Below, one piece after another: positions 43,190 to 50,973 of a DNA stretch of 64,000 nucleotides. This DNA comes from Blastocatellia bacterium (GTDB lineage Bacteria > Acidobacteriota > Blastocatellia > Pyrinomonadales > Pyrinomonadaceae), in NCBI GenBank assembly GCA_003488005.1, contig DNND01000053.1, forward strand, positions 43,570 to 107,569. The letters run 5' to 3'. The stretch's first letter is position 1; each line of letters begins with the position of its first letter. The notes beneath the pieces were generated by a model, which did no database searches, was not told the origin of the DNA, and was given only the letters and a program-made list of their open reading frames with translations. The translations under genes and the position numbers were made by a program.

Positions 43190-43681
43190 ATGCAATTGTT
43201 CATTCAACCACTGCTCGTAGCGATTCTGCTTACCGCCGCAACGAGTTTCCTGGCTAAGCCCTTGCCGCAATCGCCCCCCAACATTGGTGTCACGGCTGGG
43301 CTGTCGTCGGACAAAGTTCAACGCGGGCGGACCGTGCAGGCAACTGTGGTGATGGATATTCCTTCAGGTTTTCACGTCAACTCCAACCGGCCGCTGGAGA
43401 AGTTTTTGATTGCAACTCAGCTTAAGATCAATGTGCCAAAGGGAGTGCGTGTGAGTGCCGTCAGTTACCCGCGCGCCGTTTTGCGCACCTTCAAATTTTC
43501 CAAAAACCGTGTGTCGGTTTATGAAGGTCGCGCGACGATGAGATTCAACGTGACCGTGCCTGCGAGTTTTCCGTCGGGAACTTCGGAAATGAAGGCGCAT
43601 CTGCGCTACCAAAGCTGCAATGATGAGGTTTGCTTTCCGCCGCAGTCCCGCGACGTCAGTTTGTGGCTGAAGGTGCAGTGA
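43190..43681 (+). CDS. Exported DsbD-alpha-like domain protein
   Basis: A 163-residue protein with a signal peptide and a single N-terminal DsbD-type (DsbD-alpha) immunoglobulin-like domain. The Cys pair in YQSCNDEVCFPP is the redox centre that in DsbD passes electrons to periplasmic thiol proteins. The membrane and gamma domains are missing, so it is a free-standing domain that would need another reductant. Normal beta strands FHVNSNRPLEKF and VYEGRATMRFNV are visible. It follows rlmN after 15 bp. Confidence 0.85.
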   Translation: MQLFIQPLLVAILLTAATSFLAKPLPQSPPNIGVTAGLSSDKVQRGRTVQATVVMDIPSGFHVNSNRPLEKFLIATQLKINVPKGVRVSAVSYPRAVLRTFKFSKNRVSVYEGRATMRFNVTVPASFPSGTSEMKAHLRYQSCNDEVCFPPQSRDVSLWLKVQ

Positions 43682-43682
43682 G

Positions 43683-43778
43683 AAAGGGTTTAGGGGGAAG
43701 GGGGTAGGGTGTGCGATTTCAGGGCGAGGTCATCTCGACGACTCTTCGTACACCCCACACCCTAACCCCTAAACCCTT
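43683..43778. repeat. Inverted pair of 7-bp repeat arrays (GTAGGGT)
   Basis: The left arm holds four heptamers at 43683-43710 (AAAGGGT, TTAGGGG, GAAGGGG, GTAGGGT). The right arm at 43751-43778 holds CACCCCA, CACCCTA, ACCCCTA, AACCCTT. The spacer is 40 bp. It fills the convergent gap between the DsbD-alpha gene and pgeF; the stop codon and last two residues of pgeF are in the right arm. Confidence 0.9.
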
Positions 43779-44629
43779 TTCCTACCGATGACGCTCATCA
43801 AGCGTCCGACCTTTCCATAAACACTTTTCTCGCGCCGGTAAGAGAAAAATAGATCTGTATGGCACATTGTGCACAGCGGCGCGCTGTAAATCTTTTCTTC
43901 ATGCACACCAACCGCAGTGATTTGGGCGCGATTCGCTTTTATCAAATCAACGCACGCATGATCCGTGCGCGTCGGCTTGAACAAGTTGGCCCCAGGTGCA
44001 AAACGTTCGCCGAACGCATCCATCACTTCGCTTCCAACTTCATAACAACACACGCCTGCAGCCGGCCCAATCGCAACCACGATGTCACCTGGCTTGGTTT
44101 TGTATTCGTTCACCATTCGTGACAATGCTTTGGTTGCAACTTCCGCGACTGTGCCCCGCCAACCTGCATGGACCGCGGCGAAGGCCCCGGTTTTCGGATC
44201 ACCGATTAGAATGGGAACGCAGTCAGCAGTCTTCACGCCAGCCAAAACCCCCGCCGCGTCGCTGACAATCGCATCGCAGTAAACTGTGTCGCCATGTTCG
44301 TCTTCGGCAGGCTTGGCGTCTATCAGATTTTTCACAACGCGCACAGCGTCACCATGCACTTGCCAACACCCCGCCAGCGCCCATTGACCGGGAAAGAGCT
44401 TGAGAAAGCGCCTCCGATTCTCCAGAATGTTTTCCGCCGCGTCTTCGTTAAAGCCGGCGAGGTTAAGCGAGTTCTCGGGCATGGAGCTGACACCGCCTCC
44501 TCTGGTCGAGAATCCATTGGCGAAGCCCGCTGCTTCAAGGGGCGCGCAGACCAGCGCGCGGACGCCTTCGTGCTCGCGCCAGTAGAAGCCGGCGTGTTCT
44601 AATTCCGGGTCATTTATGATCGTCTCCAT
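43769..44629 (-). CDS. pgeF: Peptidoglycan editing factor PgeF (laccase-domain protein)
   Basis: A 286-residue PgeF/YfiH-family protein, a zinc- or copper-binding enzyme proposed to remove misincorporated serine from peptidoglycan precursors; the fold also shows purine nucleoside activity. ANGFSTRGGGVS is the N-terminal signature, WQVHGDAV carries the first His ligand, KTADCVPILIGD the Cys and VHAGWRGTV the second His. The C-terminal residues GRKRV and the stop run into the heptamer array. The start at 44629 overlaps the 5' end of divergent acpS by 14 bp. Other start codons upstream are less like the family. Confidence 0.88.
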   Translation of the reverse strand: METIINDPELEHAGFYWREHEGVRALVCAPLEAAGFANGFSTRGGGVSSMPENSLNLAGFNEDAAENILENRRRFLKLFPGQWALAGCWQVHGDAVRVVKNLIDAKPAEDEHGDTVYCDAIVSDAAGVLAGVKTADCVPILIGDPKTGAFAAVHAGWRGTVAEVATKALSRMVNEYKTKPGDIVVAIGPAAGVCCYEVGSEVMDAFGERFAPGANLFKPTRTDHACVDLIKANRAQITAVGVHEEKIYSAPLCTMCHTDLFFSYRREKSVYGKVGRLMSVIGRKRV

Positions 44630-44996
44630 CGGCATAGACATTATCGAAGTTGCGCGCATTCGCGAAGTGCTCGAGCGCACGCCGCGTTTTACTGAGCGCG
44701 TGTTTACCGCTGCCGAACGCGCCTATTGCGATAGTCGCGGAGTGGTGGCCGCGCAGCATTATGCCGCTCGCTTCGCGGCGAAAGAAGCGGCGTTGAAGGC
44801 GCTGAAGACCGGCTGGCGTGGCGGAATCAGTTGGCAGGACGTGGAGATTGGTTCGCTGGAAAGCGGTGCGCCGTTTCTGACTTTTCACGGCGAGTCGCGA
44901 AAACTGTTTGAAGAGTCGGGCGCGACCGTTGCGCATCTTTCAATATCGCATACCACTCAGCATGCGATCGCGCAGGTGGTGCTGGAGGCGGTTTGA
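44616..44996 (+). CDS. acpS: Holo-[acyl-carrier-protein] synthase
   Basis: AcpS transfers 4'-phosphopantetheine from CoA to acyl carrier protein. The 126-residue protein has MIVSIGIDIIEVARI with the metal-binding Asp, RFAAKEAALKAL with the catalytic Glu-Ala-Lys region, and HLSISHTTQHAIAQVV at the end. Length is normal. The start overlaps the 5' end of the divergent pgeF, so the promoters of both lie inside each other's coding sequence or the overlap reflects a misplaced start. Confidence 0.95.
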   Translation: MIVSIGIDIIEVARIREVLERTPRFTERVFTAAERAYCDSRGVVAAQHYAARFAAKEAALKALKTGWRGGISWQDVEIGSLESGAPFLTFHGESRKLFEESGATVAHLSISHTTQHAIAQVVLEAV

Positions 44997-45016
44997 AGGA
45001 GAGCTTCCAGTTTCTA

Positions 45017-45453
45017 TTACCGGCCGAAATATTCATTGCCCTTGATCAAACGCACATTGCAAAAGTTCTGAATCCTCTCAAAGTCTTTGACGTTATCGGT
45101 GACAATTGCGACGCCAGCACGCCGTGCCGTGCGAGCTATGAGCACATCATTGGTAATCCGGTACTTCTCTTCGGTAGATATTCTGGGAATCAGCCCGGTC
45201 TTCGTTGATTTCTTCCTCTCTGCAACGCATTCAGAATTAAGCCCACCTGCCACCAGTCCTCAGTATCCGGCACGAGAAGTCGTTCAGCTCTCTTATAGTT
45301 TTGATAGGCGGCTTCTAATTCTTTTGTCGCCGTAGCATCTCTGGCTCCTGCCACCAGCTCATGAAGAACGATCATTGACATGTAAAAGCCGGCGGGAAGA
45401 TGAGCCGGCTTATGCTTAATGAAGATATTTGAGTCGTAGGTAACCTTGGGCAT
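45017..45453 (-). pseudogene. PIN-domain toxin (VapC-like) interrupted by a frameshift
   Basis: The first frame (45453-45190) begins MPKVTYDSNIFI with the catalytic Asp and continues to VGLILNALQR. The second frame (45253-45017) continues with ISTEEKYRITNDVLIARTARRAGVAI and VTDNVKDFERI, carrying the remaining PIN acidic residues. A one-base change in the purine-rich stretch at about 45210-45222 would restore a 145-residue protein. PIN toxins are ribonucleases. As read, the toxin is inactive, unless this is a sequencing error or recoding. It follows its putative antitoxin with 5 bp spacing. Confidence 0.72.
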
Positions 45454-45458
45454 GTGAC

Positions 45459-45707
45459 TCAGCCGGCTTTTCGCTCCCGAACGGTGTTCTTGTGAATTGA
45501 GTTCCAGGCCCGAAGCAAGTGCTCGTTCGCGACCTCCACAAACCGACCAGCCGAATCGCGACGCACATAGCGTTTATCACTTCGTGCAGTGACAGAAACA
45601 CGCTTAGTTGATTTATCGCTGCTCGTTCCGCCGTCAGACTTGGGCTTTGAAGTTGTCTTGCGGGAGTTACTTTCCTTGCGTTGTTTAGTTGAGGTTTTCT
45701 TAGGCAT
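45459..45707 (-). CDS. Putative antitoxin of the PIN toxin
   Basis: An 82-residue protein with a very Lys/Ser/Thr-rich N-terminal half (KKTSTKQRKESNSRKTTS) and a C-terminal helix-rich part (DKRYVRRDSAGRFVEVANEHLLRAW). The ATG at 45707 follows GAGGGTG. It has no ribbon-helix-helix or AbrB signature I can see, so its antitoxin role is inferred from its position just before the PIN gene. The basic half could bind nucleic acid. Confidence 0.5.
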   Translation of the reverse strand: MPKKTSTKQRKESNSRKTTSKPKSDGGTSSDKSTKRVSVTARSDKRYVRRDSAGRFVEVANEHLLRAWNSIHKNTVRERKAG

Positions 45708-45830
45708 AAACGTCACCCTCTTTAATTAATATAACACATTCCAAAACCACTTTAGTGTGCTAACTGGGAAGGAAGAGGGTTGGTTTACTGCAAGGAATTA
45801 TTCATCAGCGAACAGGATTAAAAGAGCGAA

Positions 45831-48314
45831 CTACCGCATCGCGTTTACCAGGGTGCGCTTTCCGTGGGTGTCTACATCGACTCGAGTGAACGCCAGAAAG
45901 TCTGCGCGGACACGCTGTCTGGAATGCTGGGCCAGTACTGACACAGTTGAAACATTTCGCTGCGCAGAGTCGTCAATGGTGGTACGGTCTTGTTCTGGCA
46001 AGTTCCCGTGCCGGTAGCATTCCAAATTCGGCGCGAGTCTTTCAGTGACTGCGATCAATTCCCGATGCGGACAGGTAAGGGTTGAACGCAAACCATTGTC
46101 GGCATCGATCTCGACAAATTCTATTCCTTCCGGGCATTCAAAATTCCGACCGCCCAACTCCGGTCTGGCAGCAACTGCGCCCTGCATGAAATCCACCCAG
46201 GCGGGCAGTGCCGCAATGGCGCCCGTCAGCCCGAGTTGCCGGTTGTCATCAAATCCGATCCATACAACGCAAACTAAATTTGGCGTGTAGCCTACGAACC
46301 AGCCATCGCGCGACGTACCGGTCTTGGCTGCGAACGACGTCCCCTTCAATGCGCCGCGAGCGGCGTGGGCCGTGCCGTGATAGACCACTGCTTGCAGCAT
46401 GTTTGTGATCATGTACGCAGTCGTTGGGCTAACGACCTGCTTGCCGTTGTTACCAATGTTGATATGGGACGCCGGCGGTTCGCCGACGCTGGCAATTACT
46501 TTTGGCAAAACCCGACGGCCACCATTTGCAAAGGCGGCATAGGCGGCGGCCAACTGAAGCGGCGTCACTTCTTCAGTTCCCAGCGCCATCGACGGATAGC
46601 GCTCCGGCCGTGGTAGGCCGAAATCAGAAGCGAGATTCGCAATGCGCGCCAAACCCGTTTGCAAAGCAACATCTACCGTGACCACGTTAAGAGATTTGAC
46701 GAGCGCGGTCCGCATCGTCACATCGCTCCGCGAATAACCGCCGCCAAAATTGGCCGGACGATAAATCCTGCTTCGGTCATAAACAAACTCGCGCGGCGCG
46801 TCGCTAAACGTTTGCACCGGTGACATGCCATCTTCCAGCGCCGCCGCATAAACGAAAGGCTTGAACGTTGAGCCTGGTTGTCTTCGCGCGTCAGTAACAC
46901 GGTTCAACTGCGACTCGGCATAGTTTCGGCCGCCAACCATCGCCAATACATTGCCAGTCTTCGGATCGAGCGCGACCAACGCGCCTTGCGGTTTTGCTGC
47001 GCCATCTTTGTACGCAATTGCAAGCCGGTCCAATTGGTGCCGCAAAGCATTTTCGGCAAGTCTTTGCAGGTCCAAATCGATGGTGGTGTAAATCCTTTCG
47101 CGCGCTGGTTGCGCATCGTATTGATCTGACATGCGGTCGACGTAGTCGACGAAATAAGGAGCAACTGAGGCAACGTCTTTTAAGGAAGACAACGCGACCG
47201 ACTCCGTTGCAGCGCTGTCTGCCTGTTGTTTTGTAATCCAACCATCGCGCGCCATTGCTCCCAGCACAAGTGTCTTGCGCATCTTTGACGCTTCGGCCCG
47301 GTGCACGGGCGAATAGCGCGCCGGTCCCTGGACCATCCCCGCAATCGTCGCCGCTTCTGCAAGCGAAATGTCATTCAATTCTTTGCCAAAGTACATGCGA
47401 GCAGCTTGTCGTACGCCGCGCACTCCGACTGCGCCACGCTGGCCCAGATAGACCTCATTGCAATAGAGCGCAAAGATGTCCTGCTTGGAAAGTCGCCGTT
47501 CCAACGCAAATGCGAGCATTGCCTCGGCGTATTTGCGCGCGAAAGTTTTTTCCGAAGAGAGATACGTATTTTTTACGAGCTGTTGCGTGATGGTTGAGCC
47601 GCCCTGGCCCACCCGGTCATCGCCGGCGTTGCGCACCAGCGCGCGGGCAATGCCCCATACATCGACGCCCGGATGTTGGAAGAACCGCTGGTCTTCGATC
47701 GAGAGAATAGCGTGATTGAGTACCAGCGGAATTTCGGCGTAGGTTAGGGTGTCGGGTTCACCAGTCTTGGACGAAAGATCGTTGGTGAGTACTTCCGGCG
47801 CAAGCGCGAATGTATCCAGCGCAAGGTTGCCCGCCAGTAAGGCTTCTATCTCACGATTGTTCTTGAAGAGAACTGTCACAGCGGCAGGCTTATTTCCATT
47901 TGTCGCGGCCGGAGTGATCTCTATGGTCGAATTGGTTTCGCGAAAGCTGCCGTTCCAGACGTTGCTGTTCGGGGAATCCACGTAACCGGCGCGACGTAAC
48001 GCTTGAATCAGATCCTGTTTGCTTAGTTTTTCTCCGCGTTCGATGGTGCGAGGCGTTGCGTAAAGACCCGGACGACTGGTGAGATACCCGCTTGCGAGGC
48101 GCGCGTCGATGATTCGCGAGTAGTACTTGTAAGAACGCAACAACGCGTCCGCGCCGGCTATTGTAGTGAAGGCAAGTAAGCCAAGAGTGAACCGGACGAC
48201 AAGTTGTTTGTTGGTGAGCGGCGAATCGGGAAGGTAATTGCGAACAGTCGCCGCAATTTTGCGGAGGGAAACGCGTCTCCCGTCGGGGGCGATAGATGTT
48301 ACTTCAATCGACAT
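45831..48314 (-). CDS. Class A penicillin-binding protein (PBP1B-like)
   Basis: A bifunctional peptidoglycan synthase of 827 residues. A short cytoplasmic part and one membrane helix (VRFTLGLLAFTTIAGADALL) are followed by a UB2H-like region (SRPGLYATPRTIERGEKLS) as in PBP1B. The GT51 glycosyltransferase has catalytic Glu in SIEDQRFFQHPGVD and GGSTITQQLVKN. The transpeptidase has STFKPF (SxxK), SLN (SxN) and KTGTS. A C-terminal tail of about 110 residues is hydrophilic with Cys pairs. It builds and cross-links glycan strands in the periplasm. The ATG at 48314 was chosen; another frame start 11 codons earlier is weaker. Confidence 0.94.
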   Translation of the reverse strand: MSIEVTSIAPDGRRVSLRKIAATVRNYLPDSPLTNKQLVVRFTLGLLAFTTIAGADALLRSYKYYSRIIDARLASGYLTSRPGLYATPRTIERGEKLSKQDLIQALRRAGYVDSPNSNVWNGSFRETNSTIEITPAATNGNKPAAVTVLFKNNREIEALLAGNLALDTFALAPEVLTNDLSSKTGEPDTLTYAEIPLVLNHAILSIEDQRFFQHPGVDVWGIARALVRNAGDDRVGQGGSTITQQLVKNTYLSSEKTFARKYAEAMLAFALERRLSKQDIFALYCNEVYLGQRGAVGVRGVRQAARMYFGKELNDISLAEAATIAGMVQGPARYSPVHRAEASKMRKTLVLGAMARDGWITKQQADSAATESVALSSLKDVASVAPYFVDYVDRMSDQYDAQPARERIYTTIDLDLQRLAENALRHQLDRLAIAYKDGAAKPQGALVALDPKTGNVLAMVGGRNYAESQLNRVTDARRQPGSTFKPFVYAAALEDGMSPVQTFSDAPREFVYDRSRIYRPANFGGGYSRSDVTMRTALVKSLNVVTVDVALQTGLARIANLASDFGLPRPERYPSMALGTEEVTPLQLAAAYAAFANGGRRVLPKVIASVGEPPASHINIGNNGKQVVSPTTAYMITNMLQAVVYHGTAHAARGALKGTSFAAKTGTSRDGWFVGYTPNLVCVVWIGFDDNRQLGLTGAIAALPAWVDFMQGAVAARPELGGRNFECPEGIEFVEIDADNGLRSTLTCPHRELIAVTERLAPNLECYRHGNLPEQDRTTIDDSAQRNVSTVSVLAQHSRQRVRADFLAFTRVDVDTHGKRTLVNAMR

Positions 48315-48446
48315 GAAGAAACAGAAATGTCCGAGACATTCCGGCACCTGCCGGGCAACCCATCAGTGCTTCACAGTTTTCCGAATGTCTTTATATACAG
48401 TTAATCGGATCGGAATTCTTGAGTTTGTTTCCCGGCGCGTTTCGCG

Positions 48447-48470
48447 GTCACTTATGCAGTGACTTATAAT
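48447..48470 (+). promoter_or_regulatory. Palindrome beside a TATAAT box (possible operator)
   Basis: GTCACTTATGCAGTGAC (48447-48463) is a perfect 6-bp inverted repeat with a 5-nt centre, directly followed by TATAAT (48465-48470), 44 bp before the BNR-protein ATG. No good -35 is present, which fits activator dependence or repression at the spacer. Confidence 0.45.
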
Positions 48471-48514
48471 GCGCCGACTCTATTCATCCTGCTTGGTTAG
48501 TCGGGGGTTCCCTT

Positions 48515-49642
48515 ATGCCTGAAACAAAACATGTCGATGCTGCCTCGGGAAGTGTGTTGTTACTCGTTGGCACCATGAAAGGCGCATTCATTCTTCGATC
48601 GGACAGTGCGCGCAAGAGTTGGGACGTGGGCGGGCCGTATTTTCCGGGTCGCGCGATTTACGCGATGGCCTATGACGACCGCAACGGACGCAAGCGTCTG
48701 TGGGCCGCCGTCAATAGTTCGTTCTGGGGTTCGTACTTAAGTTCGTCAGATGATTACGGCAAGACCTGGACTGAGCCGGAAGCCTATGGGGTCAAGTTTC
48801 CTGAGGACACTGACTCTTCATTGAAACAAATCTGGCAGATTGCAAAAGGTCATCCGGGAGAAGACGACACGCTTTATTGCGGCGTCGAACCCGCGGCTTT
48901 GTTCAAGTCAACCGACGCCGGCGCTTCGTGGTCACTGGTCAAAGGGCTTTACGATCATCCGCACCGGCCACAGTGGATGCCGGGCGGAGGCGGGTTGTGC
49001 TTGCATACAATTCTGCCCGACCCAACTGATCCAAAACGGCTGTTCATAGCAATCTCAACCGCCGGCGTTTATCGCACCGATGACGGCGGAGAAAATTGGC
49101 AGCCGCGAAATAAAGGCGTCCGCGCGCAGTTTCTGCCGCCCGATCAACGTTTCCCGGAATGGGGCCAGTGCGTGCACAAGATCGTCAGCCATCCTTCGAA
49201 TCCCGACCGTTTGTTTTTGCAAAATCATTGGGGACTCTATCGCAGCGATGACGCCGGGGATTCCTGGAATGACGTGGCGAATGGCGTGCCTTCTGATTTT
49301 GGGTTTGCGATGGAAGTAGATCCAAACGACGCGAAGAATGTTTTCATCATTCCAATGGAGTCAGACGAATTTCGTTGCACGCCAGAAGGGAAGATGCGAG
49401 TTTACCGCACACGGGATGATGGACAATCGTGGGAAGCGCTAACGAAAGGCTTGCCGCAGGAGAATGCTTTGGAAACTGTCTTGCGCGATGGCATGTCGGC
49501 GGACACCTTGAAACCTACGGGAATTTATTTCGGCACGCGCAACGGCAAGTTGTTTGGCTCGAGTGATGGCGGCGACTCGTGGAACGCGATTCAGGAAAGC
49601 TTGCCTCCAATCGTCTGCGTAAAGACCGCGGTGGTCCAATAG
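48515..49642 (+). CDS. BNR/sortilin-like beta-propeller protein
   Basis: A 375-residue protein built from BNR-type blades: SSDDYGKTWTEPE, STDAGASWSLV, TDDGGENWQPR, SDDAGDSWNDV, TRDDGQSWEAL and SSDGGDSWNAI. Each has the Asp-box S/T-x-D-x-G-x-T/S-W pattern. There is no signal peptide, so it is cytoplasmic or exported otherwise. The protein resembles the sialidase/VPS10 superfamily propellers annotated as exo-alpha-sialidase or glycosyl hydrolase, but the catalytic Arg triad is not evident, so enzymatic activity is uncertain. Confidence 0.82.
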   Translation: MPETKHVDAASGSVLLLVGTMKGAFILRSDSARKSWDVGGPYFPGRAIYAMAYDDRNGRKRLWAAVNSSFWGSYLSSSDDYGKTWTEPEAYGVKFPEDTDSSLKQIWQIAKGHPGEDDTLYCGVEPAALFKSTDAGASWSLVKGLYDHPHRPQWMPGGGGLCLHTILPDPTDPKRLFIAISTAGVYRTDDGGENWQPRNKGVRAQFLPPDQRFPEWGQCVHKIVSHPSNPDRLFLQNHWGLYRSDDAGDSWNDVANGVPSDFGFAMEVDPNDAKNVFIIPMESDEFRCTPEGKMRVYRTRDDGQSWEALTKGLPQENALETVLRDGMSADTLKPTGIYFGTRNGKLFGSSDGGDSWNAIQESLPPIVCVKTAVVQ

Positions 49643-49733
49643 ATATTAGTATCCAGTTTGAAATCTTCTCTGTAGCGTACGCACCGAGAACTGAAACTTA
49701 CGACTCTCGACACAAGGATTCTTGTTCTTCAAA

Positions 49734-50441
49734 ATGAAAAACCTCCTAACCATTACATCAATCACATTATTGCTTTTCAGCTTGTCCTTCGCGCAGGCGC
49801 CAGAGAAAAAAGAACCGCAATCCAAACTCATCCAGTTTCAAATGGCGCTGCTTAGGCGCGGGCCTAAATGGACTGGTGAAAGCAATGCGCAAACGAAGGA
49901 ACTCGAAACCGCACAGCGCGCTTATGCGAATTCGCTGCTTGATTCAGGCAAAGCCGTAATCGCGGGACGCTTCGACGACGATGGTGAGATACGCGGCGTC
50001 TACATACTTCGCACGCAATCTGCAGACGAAGCAAAAGCCTGGGCGGAAAGTAGTCCAGTGGTGAAGTCGGGCCACCTGATTGCTGAAATGCATCCCTGGT
50101 GGTCGGAAGACGTGATGAAGAAAACCAGCACTCCTGAGAAAAGTACGCGCGCCTATTTCGGCTTTCTATATCGCGGGGACAAGTGGACGCCGGAGAAAAC
50201 CGCGGCGACTGAAGAACTGCAGCGAGGGCATATGGCAAACATTTTGCGGCTCGCCGAGATGAAGAAGCTGGTGGTCGCCGGGCCGTTTGGCGATGATACG
50301 CCGTTGCGCGGCATATTTGTTTTCCGTGTCGCTTCCATTGATGAAGCGCGCGAGCTGGCGGCAACCGATCCGGCGGTCCAGGCAGGCCGCTTAAAGATCG
50401 ATATACATCCGTGGGTGGTTCCCGATGGCATCCTGCCCTGA
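49734..50441 (+). CDS. Exported protein with two YCII-type domains
   Basis: A 235-residue protein with a signal peptide (about residues 1-21, ending LSFAQ) and two tandem YCII-related ferredoxin-like domains. Each has LLRRGPKWT / LYRGDKWTPE, a VIAGRFDDDGEIRGVYIL / VVAGPFGDDTPLRGIFVF core with a conserved Asp pair, and ends in EMHPWW / DIHPWV. YciI proteins are small cytoplasmic enzymes or sensors with a His/Asp active site; an exported double version is unusual and its function unknown. The ATG at 49734 is chosen over a TTG four codons earlier. Confidence 0.82.
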   Translation: MKNLLTITSITLLLFSLSFAQAPEKKEPQSKLIQFQMALLRRGPKWTGESNAQTKELETAQRAYANSLLDSGKAVIAGRFDDDGEIRGVYILRTQSADEAKAWAESSPVVKSGHLIAEMHPWWSEDVMKKTSTPEKSTRAYFGFLYRGDKWTPEKTAATEELQRGHMANILRLAEMKKLVVAGPFGDDTPLRGIFVFRVASIDEARELAATDPAVQAGRLKIDIHPWVVPDGILP

Positions 50442-50462
50442 CGGATTACTGCGACGGGTAAC

Positions 50463-50537
50463 GCAAACTGTTAGTTTGCATTGATTGCCAGCCACCCAGG
50501 TTGAGTGCTAACTAGCCACCGCAAACTAACAGTTTGC
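50463..50537. repeat. REPIN-like doublet of GCAAACT palindromes
   Basis: GCAAACTGTTAGTTTGC (50463-50479) and GCAAACTAACAGTTTGC (50521-50537) are 17-nt palindromes in inverse arrangement around a 41-nt spacer. They fill the gap between the YCII gene and the MoaD-like gene. Confidence 0.85.
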
Positions 50538-50559
50538 TTTACGATTGATTAACTCAAAC

Positions 50560-50862
50560 ATGATTACTGTAAATGTGGCCGGCTTCTTAACTGATTTTAC
50601 GAAGGGGCAGAACCGTATTGTTTTGGATTCGATGCCGGCAACAGTCGGCCAGGCGCTAAACAGTTTATGGCAACAACATGTAGGTTTGCGCGATCGGGTG
50701 GTAAACGAACGCGGTCAACTTAGACCACACGTCAACATTTTTATTAACGACGAAAATGTCCGGCACAAGCAGATGCTTGAGACTGAACTACCCGAGAGTT
50801 GTGAGATAACAATCTTGCCGGCCGTCAGCGGCGGCTGCGAACTCGTAAATCGTAAATCGTGA
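50560..50862 (+). CDS. MoaD/ThiS-family ubiquitin-like protein with tail beyond Gly-Gly
   Basis: A 100-residue beta-grasp protein: ITVNVAGFLTDFTKGQNRIVLD, VGQALNSLWQQHVGLRDRV, HVNIFINDENVR and CEITILPAVSGG match sulfur carriers (MoaD/ThiS/CysO type), whose C-terminal Gly-Gly is adenylated and thiocarboxylated. Here the Gly-Gly (91-92) is followed by CELVNRKS, so the GG is not terminal. The last five residues and the stop are encoded by the first heptamers of the repeat at 50844. Either a protease must trim the tail, as for GG-Cys-X precursors in some sulfur-carrier systems, or this copy is inactive. No ThiF/MoeB or JAMM gene is nearby. The ATG at 50560 is chosen. Confidence 0.82.
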   Translation: MITVNVAGFLTDFTKGQNRIVLDSMPATVGQALNSLWQQHVGLRDRVVNERGQLRPHVNIFINDENVRHKQMLETELPESCEITILPAVSGGCELVNRKS

Positions 50863-50969
50863 ATCGTAAAACGTAAATACAAAACGATTTCGCGTCACAA
50901 CCCGGTCCGCATGAGAACAAGCCGGTGAACTGGTTCTTACCATTTACGATTTACGATTCACGATTTACT
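50844..50969. repeat. Inverted pair of 7-bp repeat arrays (CGTAAAT)
   Basis: The left arm has five heptamers at 50844-50878 (CGTAAAT, CGTAAAT, CGTGAAT, CGTAAAA, CGTAAAT). The right arm has four at 50942-50969 (ATTTACG, ATTTACG, ATTCACG, ATTTACT). The spacer is 63 bp. The left arm overlaps the 3' end of the MoaD-like gene; the right ends 4 bp before the DUF427 ATG. Confidence 0.9.
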
Positions 50970-50973
50970 TCTT

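Noticed and set aside
45757..46017. 86-codon frame opposite the end of the penicillin-binding protein
   Set aside because: It is antisense to a clear family member with no supporting ribosome site.
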